From positions 4,007 to 29,756 of the forward strand of contig BDDC01000556.1 of the NCBI GenBank assembly GCA_001662425.1: a stretch of DNA of 25,750 bases, read 5' to 3'. Position numbers and translations under genes: made by a program. Below are positions 7,633-18,300 of the stretch, in pieces. Under the pieces are notes generated by a model that saw nothing but the letters and a program-made list of their open reading frames with translations, searched no databases and was not told the origin of the DNA. Position 1 is the stretch's first letter; every line of letters starts with the position of its first letter. This DNA is from Chlamydomonas sphaeroides. Its lineage: Eukaryota > Chlorophyta > Chlorophyceae > Chlamydomonadales > Chlamydomonadaceae.

Positions 7633-10505
7633 ATGAGGTGCGGTGGAGGACATTGCCGCGGCCATACCGGCATCAGCGTGGCAAGCGCAGCTACCAACGT
7701 TCCCAAACTTATGGAACGTTCCCTGCCCTCTCCCGCACTCCCCCACAGCTTCAACGCCCTGCGCGACCAGGCTGTCCAGGCAGCCGAGGTCGGCGATTTT
7801 GTCGCAGCCGTGGGCCTCTTTAGGCTCGCTCTGCAGCACCCGCGCCCTTCATGGCGCGACCTGGCGGCAGCGCACGACATGATGGCGCAGTGCCTCATGG
7901 CGCTGGCGGGCGAGGCGGGCGAGCAGCAGGCCCAACACCCTGCACAGGATGAGGCGCACGCGACACATGTGCATGTCATGCACAGCACGGGGCAGCAGCA
8001 CACCGGGCCTGAGCCAGGACAGGTGCAGAACCAGCCGCCGCTGCAGCCGCATGCCCAGGACGAGGGCCCGGGCGAGGGCCCGGGCGAGGGCCTGGGAGGG
8101 CCACCCTCGACGGCTGCGGCGAGCGCCCAAGCTGCCGAGGCGCTGTGGTCCGAGGCCGTTAACCACGCGGCGAAGGCAGCCTCGCTGCGGCCCCAGGTGG
8201 GGCGCGGGCATGGGGCTCCCCGGCTGCGGCCCTGGGCCGGGGTCGGGCTGCAGCAGCGGCCGCGTGCACCGAGGTAGCTAGCGGCGGGACCGCTTGGCTT
8301 GGCGGGGTGGCAGATGGGACAAGGGCTCGCCCGTGCTGCTGCTGTGCCCCCGAGCGCTGTGTCAGTGCATGCGCGCTCGGCCCCACCGCCTCCGCCTGAT
8401 GCCTCCCCCTCATCTGCCAGTGGCCGCCCGGGCTGCTCACCTACGCCCGGGTGCTGCGCAACGTGGGCCTGCTGGACGAGTCCAGCAGGGCGCTGCAGGC
8501 GGCTGCGCAGGTGCGCGGGCCCGCTGAGGGACCAGCAAGAGGGCGGGCGGGCGGCGGGCTGCCGGCGGCGGGCGCCGGGCTGGGGCCGGCGGCGGGGCGC
8601 GCGAGGGTGGGTGCGCGCAGCGCTGGCTGTCCCTGTGGGGCCTGTGGCCATGGGCTTGGCGGTAGACTCTGGGCGGGGGATGATGAGCGCTCCCACACGC
8701 CGCGCCCTGCAGGCGCTGGAGGACCGCCGGCGCCGCCGCGACGGCAACGCGCGCACCGAGGCTGCGCAGCCGTCCGGCGACGCGCTGCCGTCGGCGGCAG
8801 CCGCGGCGCGGCTCCCCGGGGCGTGCAGCCACAGCCACAGCCACCACAGCCACCACGGCGACAGCGACAGCGACGGCAGCGCCGTGCAGGGGGTGCAGGC
8901 GGGCCCGGGGTCGGGCGCGGAGTCCGACTCGGGCCCCGACTCGGACCTGGAGCAGGAGGTGCGGCGTGGGCGAGGCACCAGCTGCCGGCGAGCTGCAGCG
9001 GGCGAGAGTCCGTGCGGAAGCCCATTTTAACTCCCGGTCCAGTACTGGACGCCGTGCTCTCGTCGTGCCGTACCGGTGGTCGCGCCGCTGTGCTTAACGC
9101 ACCTGGCTCCCCGCCACTGCCCCGGCCCGCTGTCTGCGTGGCGGGAGCTGCAGGTGGCGGCGGAGCTGGCGGAGGCGGGCGAGCTGTGGTCGCGGCGGCT
9201 GGCCAGGGACGTGGGGCTGCCCGGCCTGCGCCTGCGGCAGGACGCAGGTGCGGCCGCTGGCCCCGGGACAGGGGCGCTGCCGCGCTGGCGGGGGTTGTCC
9301 GGCCGGCGAGTGTCCGGGGGCCTGCTTGCGCTTGCCAGAGACATGGGACGGCTCAGCCTGGCGGAGCTGCTCTGCATGTGGGGCTGGGGCGCTGAGGCTG
9401 AGGCTCATTCTTGGCCGCCTTATCGGCCCGCAGGCGAGCTGGGCACCGGCCCGGGCCGCCGCGTGTGGGAGTGTGGCGTGCTGCTGGCCGCGTACCTGGC
9501 GGCGGCGGCGGCGGCGGCGGCTGTCAGAGCGCGTACGCTGGACGGGCCGCCCTGCGAAGCTGCGGGCAGCTTGGCGGCGCGACTGCGCACTACTGGCCAA
9601 CAGCTTGCAGGTGAGAGCGGGGCGGAGGTGTGTGGGAGCATCCTACCGGCCTGGTGCCTCGCCCCCTTGAACTGGGTCGACGCCGGCGTTGCCCTCCCGG
9701 ACGGGGCCTCGGCGCTGCAGGTGCTCGCATGCTGGAGCTCGGCTGTGGCAGCGGCCTGGCCGGCATCGCTGCGGCAGCCGCGTGCGGAGCCCGCGTCGTG
9801 CTGACGGACCTGCCGCAGCAGCTGCCGGCGGCGGTGGCGGCGGTCGCGGACAACGCGCAGTTGGTCGCGGCGAGCGGCGGCTGGCTGGCGGTGCGCCCGC
9901 TGGACTGGCTGGCGGCGGCAGGGCCTGGCGGCGGCGGCGGCGGTGCAGGCAACCGCCAGGCTCGAGGCGCGCATGCAGGCGGTGGCGGAGGGGAAGGTGA
10001 TGCAGGGGAAGGGGTGGCGGAGGCGGTGAGCTGGCTGGTGCAAGGCGCTGGGCCGTGGGCTGAGAACGGCGAGGCCAGCGGCAGCTGCGCCGCGCCGCAG
10101 GCGGCTTGCGGCGGTGGGGAGCCAGGGTGCAGCTGGGTACTCGCTGCGGATGTGTGCTACTCAGTGGCTCAGGTGGAGCCGCTGTTGGCGGTGCTTACAG
10201 CGTTGCAACGTGCAGGAGTGCAGGAGAACCGCGCGGCGTGCACGGAGCGTGGGGAGGGCCTTGAGGCGGTTGCGTGCTCTGCGGGAACGGAGGGTGGGCA
10301 GCGCTGCCGCCTGCTGCTGGCACACAAGCATCGCAGTGAGATCGTGAGCCAACGGCTGATGGGGGCGTTTCACGCAGCGGGCATCGAGCTGCGGGCTGTT
10401 AAGCTGTCTGGTGAGGCACACTTGGGGGATGAGGGAGCACCACGACTCCGACATCTTGCAGACAGCAACCTGGCCGTAATGGTGTATGGAGCTGACTTGT
10501 GGTGA
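7633..10505 (+). CDS. TPR-like plus Methyltransf_16 (METTL21/FAM86-type) protein, probable lysine methyltransferase
   Basis: Exons: 7633-7637, 7749-8196, 8421-8510, 8713-8958, 9154-9247, 9434-9610, 9721-10505; 615 codons (614 aa). In the N-terminal third are TPR-like helices (AVQAAEVGDFVAAVGLF, then ALWSEAVNHAAKAASL and GLLTYARVLRNVGLLDE). A linker with a His/Ser patch and then an Asp/Ser/Glu patch follows, in exon 4. The catalytic half starts with GRRVWECGVLLAAYL, then an eight-Ala run, motif I LELGCGSGLAG at about 358-368, the acidic LTDL at 382-384 and the DVCY motif at 497-500, typical of family 16 enzymes that methylate lysines in proteins such as translation factors and chaperones. A Gly-rich insert separates the last two motifs. 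The first exon (ATGAG) is inferred from a strong acceptor at 7748; reading straight from ATG 7633 is also open and adds 37 residues. Exon 5 could start at 9148 instead. The substrate is unknown. Confidence 0.83.
8062..8097 (+). repeat. 12-bp tandem repeat inside methyltransferase exon 2
   Basis: Units of GAGGGCCCGGGC at 8062-8073 and 8074-8085, then a degenerate third, encode Glu-Gly-Pro-Gly repeats in the linker between the TPR-like helices. Confidence 0.75.
9499..9522 (+). repeat. GCG trinucleotide run encoding eight alanines
   Basis: Seven GCG codons and one GCT lie in exon 6 of the methyltransferase, just after VLLAAYL. Confidence 0.85.
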
Positions 10506-11185
10506 ACACGGGGTAGCGCGCGATATCCTGCCTTGTTACAACGACCTGCATGCGCAAGCCACCGTATCCTTGCCCGGCCTCGCCACAAGCGCGACGGCAC
10601 ATGGGGCGCACTCATACATGAGTACTCTTTCCATCGTGGTACATTGTAGCCGTCGCAGTTGACTCAGGTACGCTATAGGAGCTGGGCGCACAAGTTTACG
10701 TGGCAATCGCCACGCTACCTCCGCTGCGCCACCATCTCCCTTGCGACGCCTGCCTCAGACCCACGCCGAACGGTTGAAAGTCAAAGGTATAGCTGTAGTT
10801 CACGTGTCAATGGCTCAGCCGATGGAAAGGTCAAAACACCATGCGGGTCCACAAACACCACCGCCGCAAGACATGGCGCCACACACAGTTACCCCGGCAC
10901 AATCTCGGAACACCCAGACAGCGAATGTTTGATGCATGTGGGTGCACGCATGCGCCTACAGGGATATGTGCGGACATGGTTTGAGCCTACCGTCAGGTGA
11001 CGCGCATTCCGGCGGAGAGCCATCTCTGCACGTCCCGTGCTCGGGTTATTAGCATGACCCACCTCCCTACCACGACACCATCGCCGCCAAATCATAACGA
11101 AACACTATGAACGATCAGTTCTGTTGCAGCTGCTGCATCCTACCCCAAGTCACCGCCAGGCCCACGCCACCAGGGGCGAAGCCGT
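10506..11185. other. Convergent 3' region of methyltransferase and beta-tubulin
   Basis: About 680 nt with lower GC than the genes holds both 3' UTRs. A minus-strand TGTAA lies at 10536-10540. No + strand TGTAA was found after the methyltransferase stop. The short open frames here show no family similarity. Confidence 0.55.
10536..10540 (-). terminator. Possible TGTAA poly(A) signal of beta-tubulin
   Basis: TTACA on the + strand, 646 nt after the tubulin stop. It lies only 31 nt past the methyltransferase stop, so the two transcripts would overlap. Confidence 0.4.
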
Positions 11186-13160
11186 TTAGGCCTCCTCCTC
11201 CTCGCCCTCGAACTCGCCCTCCTCCTCGGCGCTGGCGTCCTGGTACTGCTGGTACTCAGACACCAGGTCGTTCATGTTGGACTCGGCCTCCGTGAACTCC
11301 ATCTCGTCCATGCCCTCGCCGGTGTANNNNNNNNNNGGCCTTGCGGCGGAACATGGCCGTGAACTGCTCGGACACGCGCTTGAACATCTCCTGGATGGCG
11401 GTCGAGTTGCCGATGAAGGTGGCGGACATCTTGAGGCCCTTGGGCGGGATATCGCAAACGGACGACTTGACGTTGTTGGGAATCCACTCGACGAAGTACG
11501 ACGAGTTCTTGTTCTGCACGTTGAGCATCTGCTCGTCAACCTCCTTGGTCGACATGCGGCCGCGGAACAGCGCCGAGGCAGTCAGGTAGCGGCCGTGGCG
11601 GGGGTCGGCGGCGCACATCATGTTCTTCGCGTCCCACATCTGCTGGGTCAGCTCGGGCACCGTCAGGGCGCGGTACTGCTGGCTGCCGCGGCTGGTCAGA
11701 GGGGTGAAGCCGACCATGAAGAAGTGGAGACGTGGGAAGGGGATCAGGTTGACCGCCAGCTTGCGCAGGTCAGCGTTCAGCTGGCCGGGGAAGCGCAGGC
11801 AGCAGGTGATGCCCGACATGACGGCGGAGATGAGGTGGTTGAGGTCACCGAAGGTGGGGGTGGTGAGCTTCAGGGTGCGGAAGCAGATGTCGTACAGGGC
11901 CTCGTTGTCGAGCACCATGCACTCGTCAGCGTTCTCGACCAGCTGGTGCACGGACAGGGTGGCGTTGTAGGGCTCCACAACGGTGTCCGACACCTTGGGC
12001 GAAGGCACCACCGAGAAGGTGAGCATCATGCGGTCGGGGTACTCCTCGCGGATCTTGGAGATGAGCAGGGTGCCCATGCCCGAGCCGGTGCCGCCACCCA
12101 GCGAGTGGCAGACCTGGAAGCCTGCGGATGGGCACAATATGTACGGTCGGTATTGAATATAGACAGTAACAGCTCACATGGACTCCAGTGCAGTATAGAG
12201 GAGCTAGGTGAAAAATCAGGAAGCGGGCTCACCCTGCAGGCAGTCGCAGCTCTCGGCCTCCTTGCGGACAACGTCCAGAACGGAGTCGATGAGCTCAGCG
12301 CCCTCGGTGTAGTGGCCCTTGGCCCAGTTGTTGCCGGCGCCGGTCTGGCCGAACACGAAGTTGTCCGGGCGGAAAATCTGGCCGTAGGGGCCCGAGCGAA
12401 CCGAGTCCATGGTGCCAGGCTCCAGGTCCATCAGGATGGCGCGGGGCACGTAGCGGCCTGCGGATAGAACATGATTAGGGATGTTGTAAGCAGTCAAGGG
12501 AGACAGAGCTGGAGCTGGTACGCGCGACTGCAGGGCAGCTGGCAACCAGCAGAAGCTGTCGCTGCTGCATGTGCGCGGAGGCTAACTAGCGACTGAAAGT
12601 CTTCCGAGCTAGCATCAGCCAAGGCGCATCAAGCTGGGCACAAGGGTCAGAGAGTGGGGTCTCAAGCGCGCGGGACGCGGACGGTCAAACCAGCATGTTC
12701 AAGCAAAGAGCACCAGTTGCCACGGCGACTCACCACCAGTGGCCTCGTTGAAGTAGACATTGATGCGCTCGAGCTGCAGGTCTGCGAGGAGACAAGGCGA
12801 AGGGAACATTTCAAGTTATGCTTGGAAGCGAGGCGCCAGCCAAGGCAGCGACGGCAGGCAAGACGCCAGAAGCCAGACGTCCTAGCCGTTGAACAACTCT
12901 TGGCTCACCAGAGTCGCCGTGGTAGGTGCCGGTGGGGTCGATGCCGTGCTCGTCGCTCACGACCTCCCAGAACTTGGCACCAATCTGGTTGCCGCACTGG
13001 CCACCCTACAGAAGGCAATGGGGACATATCGAAGGGGCTCAGGAAGCTCGCGGGCCGCAGTCGCAGCTCGGGATCGTCGCTTAGAGCCCTGCGCAAAGGC
13101 TGCAGGCGCTGACATAGACAGCGCTAGCTGACTTGCCTGGATGTGGACGATCTCACGCAT
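11186..13160 (-). CDS. TUB: Beta-tubulin, 5 exons, interrupted by a 10-N assembly gap
   Basis: Exons in coding order: 13160-13137, 13005-12909, 12781-12734, 12457-12233, 12121-11186. The protein pairs with alpha-tubulin in cytoplasmic and axonemal microtubules. Clear landmarks are the MREI start used in tubulin mRNA autoregulation in animals, GGQCGNQIG, the GTP-binding GGGTGSG at 140-146, and the acidic tail [11 protein letters not shown]. The Ns at 11327-11336 fall where the family has four codons between RRKA and YTGEG, so 12 nt are expected and the 10-N filler shifts the frame. With 12 nt the CDS is 444 codons (443 aa), the usual algal length. Introns interrupt codons 8/9, 41, 57 and 132. 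From memory, the C. reinhardtii genes have three introns at 8, 57 and 132, so the one at 41 may be extra. Intron 1 begins with GC. Codon use is strongly C/G-ending, as expected for a highly expressed gene. Confidence 0.97.
11327..11336. other. Assembly gap (10 N) inside beta-tubulin exon 5
   Basis: A fixed-size run of Ns. Flanking codons show that a very conserved four-residue stretch is missing, so the real length should be 12 nt and the frameshift is not biological. Confidence 0.95.
13006..13136 (-). other. GC-AG intron 1 of beta-tubulin
   Basis: The coding strand reads ATCCAG|GCAAGT after codon 8 and ends TTCTGTAG before GGTGGCCAG. The conserved protein fixes both junctions, so the GC donor is certain unless it is a sequencing error. 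Confidence 0.9.
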
Positions 13161-13957
13161 GGTTGCGGTGGGGAAACGAAATGAGAAGAAGGGCGGACGC
13201 GGCGAGGTCGCTGCGATAGAGTGGCTCCACGCGGAAGCTTAAGGACTGCCGCGGTCTAGGTGATTGTGTGTGTGTGCAAGAGTCAGAGCCTGAGAATGTC
13301 TTGAACTCTGCAAAACGCGTTGTTTGTACCCCCGACCTCGAAGCCCATGCGGGATTGAATTATGCTTTTGCCGTACAAACCAAGAACCGCCGGGAGCCCT
13401 CCCCGCGGCGCGCGGCCTAGCGCATCAGAGCCACGCGCTCTGAAGGCCTTGCACATCCTGAGGAACGAGTTGCCTACCCCGCGCCCCGGCAAAACTGAAG
13501 TGTGTCACAATCCAACTCGCGACTGAACCGCGACTGAATGCGCACACGATATGCACAGCCTTGACGGTCATCTTCAAGCTCCTGACTGCATCTTGGTAAG
13601 CAGCTGTCGCCTGTTGGCGGCAAATGCGCGTGGGCGATGCGGATGGAGGACAGCTGCGCTGGACGCCGCAATAAGTTATGTTAGGACAACAACGTGGCAA
13701 CGCCGCTATAGCAGGCAAGAGCAGCCCCCAGGTGGCGGAGGACGGCGCGTCAGCTCCCCCTGCTTCCCCCCTGCGTGCCCCTCCGTGCCCGACGTCCTTG
13801 CTTGCTTCTCTGCTTCTGCCCGGCCGCGCTTGCAACTCCTGGACCAGGATCGCACCGTTGCAGTGCAATGTCTTTACTGCTTGTACCGACTTGCTCTGTT
13901 CGCTGCCTTTGGCGCTATGGGGTCTGGGGTCTTGTGCCATGTAAACTTCTTATGGAT

Positions 13958-13988
13958 GGGGGGACGTGGGGAGGAGGGGAGGGGAGGG
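13958..13988 (+). other. G-run cluster, potential G-quadruplex
   Basis: Five runs of three to six G (13958-63, 13968-71, 13976-79, 13981-84, 13986-88) are separated by one to four bases. They lie about 800 bp upstream of the tubulin start, G-rich on the strand opposite to tubulin. Confidence 0.6.
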
Positions 13989-14557
13989 TTCGCCCCAAGG
14001 GGGGAGGAGACCCCCCTGCTGCCGGCGGCGTGAGGTGAGGTGGTTCCCCTTGGTTCGCAACCCGCCCCCCGCGCAACAGAGAGCGAAGCTGCGGCACGTA
14101 GTAAGCAGGTGTTCTAACCAGGGGAGAGGCACCTCGGGGTAGCCGTGGGAAGTGACTGGCGCTGTGGCCGCTGCCGCGGCTGCTCGGCCCCGGCTCGGGA
14201 GTGGGAGCGGCGGCGGCGCTGCCAGCGGAGACAGGGCTGGGTTGCGCGGCGCCCTCTCGGACCATTGAGTAGCATGCGAGGGGAAGGCTGGTCCAGGCTG
14301 ACCACCGGTCAAGTGACGCCCTTCTGCTTGAGAGCCAGCGTGGAAGTAATTGGAGGTTATTGTAAGCAAGTAACGCCTTGGGCGACATCCCTAGATCGAT
14401 CAAAAGCGACATTCCTTCCCTGCACAATCCACATGGGCGAAGGGCGGATGGTGCAGGAGGGCCCCCTCCTGCAACGAGGTGCCATCACACGGGATGCCGC
14501 GTACGGGTACGGTACGGCGCGGCGGAGAACGGCAGGGCCCTGGCGTACACGCATAGC

Positions 14558-14562
14558 TTACA
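14558..14562 (-). terminator. Possible TGTAA poly(A) signal of GLYK
   Basis: TTACA on the + strand, 742 nt after the GLYK stop codon in the coding direction. This is a reasonable 3' UTR length. Confidence 0.45.
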
Positions 14563-15303
14563 TCTCGCTGGGTATTGCTATCGAGAGGAGTTCCCTGGAG
14601 GCGGCCTCCGCCCCCTTTACTGTACACGCGCTGCCGCCTACTCCGGTCTGCCACGTAAGGATGAATCCCTTCCTCTCGCTGCGCGCTGCTGCGCGGGGCC
14701 GCGTCAGCCAGGAGCCTCCTGGCGTCAGCCACCGGCCACACACGGAACCAATGCAACAATGCCATCCACTGTGCGCCGCCGGTTCGCAAAGCGCGCACGC
14801 CCTGCCGCCGCTCACGTGGCGGCAGGTGCAGCAGCACCGTACATGTCCAGACAAGCGCCAGGACCCAGCAAGCGGACAGGTGCTGCCGGCCCAATGCCGG
14901 GGCGCAGCAACAGCTGCCAGCCAGCAAGCCGGCCCGGCCGTCCAAGCTCAACGCCCCCAGCCCCCCAAACCGCACGCCAGGCAGCTGCCCCCATGCGTGT
15001 ACGGCTGCACATGCAGGCACGTGGTGGCACAGTGTGCCCTAGCTCACCTGCCCTTCCTGCTTCTGTCCTGCCCTGCTATCCCACCACGCCTCTGCTCTGA
15101 CCCCTGCCCCCATAGCTACGAGCCTGCCGCGGCCTTCCCCCGCGGCCCCTGGCCCGCATCTCCTGTCTCTGCCCTCGCTCCCCCTCGCCCGCCGGCCCCT
15201 GCCCCTGCTCCTGTAGCCCACTCCGCCGCAGCCCTTTCCTATGCAACCCGCAACTCGGACAGCGTGTGCCTCTACACTAGATTCTTAATAGTCGCACAGG
15301 CCC

Positions 15304-18300
15304 TCACACCACGGGCGCCGGCTGCTGCGCCACCGGCGAGCGGCGCTGGTCGACCTCGATCACCAGCGTGCGCCCCGGCCGCGCCGTAGTGGGCCCCTGC
15401 GCGTACAGCTGCGGCAGGTAGGCGGTGTAGGCGGGGATGAAGCGCGACACGAAGTCCGCGATCTGCTCGCTGCTCATGCCCGGCTTGCCGCCCGCCTTCA
15501 TGCGCTCCTCCGCTTGCAGCCGCCACTGGAATACCCACTGCAGGAATGGAATTGGGGGAAAGGGGGAGGCGCGAGGGCCGGGGTTGAGGGCGGGGAGGGC
15601 GGAGGAGGGCAGAAGAGCCGCAGGGCCGGAACATCGGTGGATGCCAGGCCGCAATACACAACCACAGGCCACAATCCGAACTTGCTCTACTCGAGCCAGC
15701 ACACCTGCGTGACGCGAACCCCAAGCGATCCGCCCCCGTGGTGCCAGACCTGCCCTCCGGCGCCCCACCGTGTCCCCCCATCCAATCATGATGCCTATCA
15801 GCCTGCTTCCTACCCACAACCCCTGCTTGCCCTGCCCAAAGCGCCTTGCCCCTGCCCTTAGCTCCCTGCCCTCCCCTGCCCTTAGCTCCCTGCCCTCCCC
15901 TGCCCGTAGCTCCCAGCCGACCCCAACAAGCCCCTCCCTACCAATCCCTCCCTCCCGCACTATTGCCCTCCTACCCTCCCTGCCTGCCTCCCTCCTTCCT
16001 CTGCCCCCCTCCCCACCTGCGGGTCCCCGATGCGGATGACCAGCCACGAGTCCACCACCTCGTCCCAGGCAGCCCGGTAGCCCCGCAGCGCCGCATTGAC
16101 CTGCGCCAGCGCCGGCTCCACCGCCGCCGCGGCCTCGTCGGTGGGCAGCGGCGCAAAGCCGCTCATCCAGCCCTCAAAGAAAACCACCTGCAGGGGAGCG
16201 ACGACCAGGGGAGGAGAGCGCAGGGTGTGGGCGGCCAAAAGACCAGAACGGGGCAGGGGCGCCGGGATCGCGGCGGCGCAGAGCGCGCAGGCAGCCTGTG
16301 AAGGACATCACAGAAAGGGCGGAGGGCGGTGGGACTCGGCAGCGAGGGGCCAGCGGCGGCGGCTAGGCGGTGACGCCCGTCAGCCATGGCCCAACAGCTC
16401 GAGCGCCTCCCGACGGTGCCCCCGCGCACCTCGAGCGGCCCCGTCACCACGGGCCACGACGAGGCGGGCGCGCGGTCCCCCAGGCCGCCGAAGGCCGACT
16501 TGTCGTAGCTGCGGGCAGCGCAAGGGGGGCAACGGCCCGCGGCGCAGTTGGTTGGCTGCGGCCGCAAACGGCACGGCCAGCAGCCCCCAGCAGCCCCCCC
16601 GCCCCCCGCAGACGCATCACACAGCCGTGCGGCCCGACATAGAAGCCCACGACCCGCTGCCCGACCAAGGGCCGCCCCAGCGCTTGCTGCCGTGCTCCCT
16701 CCCTTCCTCGGCCCGTTCCCCCGCGCCGCCGCCGCATGCCCGGCACGCCGCTCCGGCCCAGCGCCCGCGCCCTGGCCACTCGCTCGCCCCCCCCCCAGGG
16801 GCGCCCCGCCCTGCCCCACCGCGGCACCGCCGCCGTGGCGCCCTGCTGCCGCAGGCCCCGCAGCTGCGCCAGCGTGGCGGCGCCCAGCTGCAGGTCGTGG
16901 GTGCCCGCGTTGCCGCGCAGCTGCAGCAGCCGGTTGCCGGGGTTGGCCTCTGCCAGAGCGGCCTGAGAGCGGGTGGGCCGGGGTCGCGGGGGGGTGGGGG
17001 TGGGGAGGGGGAGGGGGAGGGGGAGGCTTCAGATGGAGGTGGGCCAGGCCCGGCGGGGACATGTGGGCCCATGCGGAGCCACCGGTGGGACACCACGGGC
17101 CGGAGGCTTGTGAGGCCGGGGCTACGGCAGGGCAGCTGGCGGGCTCAGCGCAGAGGGGCCCCGGCATGTCCATGGCCCCGGCAGGGGCGGTGCAGCAGGC
17201 CCATGCGCTGGCCTGCCCCTACCCGGCCCCTTCCCTGCCCCTACTCGGGCCCCCTGGCTGCAATGTGTCGGTCACCTGGTCAGCGCGGGTGAGGTAGAAG
17301 TCGTCCACAGACACGGCTGCGGACAGGAGGCAGCGGCACACCCATGTGGGAGGACAGGGCCAGCGGGTCAGCAAGGGAACAAAGCCACAGCGAGGGGGCG
17401 GAGCGCCAGGGATGAGACCCGGCTTGCGCGAGTGAGTCATGCCGCAGCACCAACAAGCAAGGCCGCCCTGGCGCCTGCCCTGGCCCATCGTTGGCCCATC
17501 GTTGGCCCATCCACCGCCCCCCCATGTACCCCGGTGTGCCGCCCCCAGGCGCCCCACCCGGCCTGCGGGCTCGGCCGCTCCTTGCCCATGTGGCGTTGCT
17601 GCGCCAGCCCGCTGCTGCGCTCTCACCACCCACCAGTGGCTTGCCACGGCACCCCGGGCAACGCCGCCCCCAGCCTCAACCGCCGCCTGCATCCCACGCA
17701 ACCTCACCCCTCTTGGCCCCGCCCACCTGCCACGGGCTTACCCAGCCCCGCCTCCACTGCCCTCGCCCCGCTCACCCCCGCCCACCTCCCACAGGCTTGC
17801 TACGAGGGAAACACTGCCCTCGCCTCCCTTGCCACTGCCCGCCAGCCCCTCCCCCCGCCTGCCCACCTGCCGCAGGCTTGCCCAGCCAGTTGAACAGCGC
17901 CTCCAGCTGCTCCACGATGGTGCTCTTGCCGCAGCCCTGCGGCGCCGAGATGCCCAGCTGCGGCACGACGACAGGGGGACCGGGGAGGGGAGGGGTGGCG
18001 GCGGGCATTCCATTGGGGCCTCTGACGGTGGCTGTGGGCAGGGCGTGGGAGGGAGCTCCGCGACGCCCCTCGCCACGCCCGGGCCCCTTGACCCCCCGCC
18101 TCGCTTTCGCCCTTCCCCGTGCCGCCCGCGCTCACCACCAGCGCCGTCTTGCCCCCGTCCTGCTGGCGGTGCGCCTCCAGCTGCGCCGCCGCCCACCAGT
18201 ACACCGGCAGGTAGTAGTGGTAGATGCGCAGCCTGGAGGCAGGGCGGGAAAGGATAGGGGCGGAGGGGGGCAAGGGGGAGGGCAGGGGCAGGTGCGGTGG

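Larger units (their letters stand above)
13161..15303. other. Intergenic: beta-tubulin upstream region and GLYK 3' region
   Basis: No supported gene in 2.1 kb. The part next to 13160 is the tubulin 5' UTR and promoter; I searched by eye for the tub boxes of Chlamydomonas and for a TATA box and found no good match. A + strand TGTAA at 13940-13944 has no coding gene before it, and another lies at 14361-14365. A G-run cluster lies at 13958-13988. The part right of about 14550 is probably the GLYK 3' UTR. A 414-codon open + frame at 14145-15389 has no recognisable domain and runs antisense into GLYK. Confidence 0.5.

Noticed and set aside
7446..8978. 510-codon open frame on the minus strand
   Set aside because: It is antisense to the methyltransferase exons and crosses their introns; the long frame follows from GC bias.
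11327..11336. Frameshifted or pseudogenised beta-tubulin
   Set aside because: The shift coincides exactly with an N run, and the protein resumes perfectly after it.
11274..12467. 397-codon open frame on the + strand opposite tubulin
   Set aside because: It is a shadow of the tubulin codons, with no protein family similarity, and it crosses the N gap.
13161..13700. Chlamydomonas-type tub boxes or a TATA box in the tubulin promoter
   Set aside because: Only partial matches were found by eye on the minus strand, too weak to report as sites.
14145..15389. 414-codon + strand open frame in the gap between tubulin and GLYK
   Set aside because: It is rich in Pro, Ala, Arg and Cys with no domain, has no splice logic, and overlaps the end of GLYK on the other strand.
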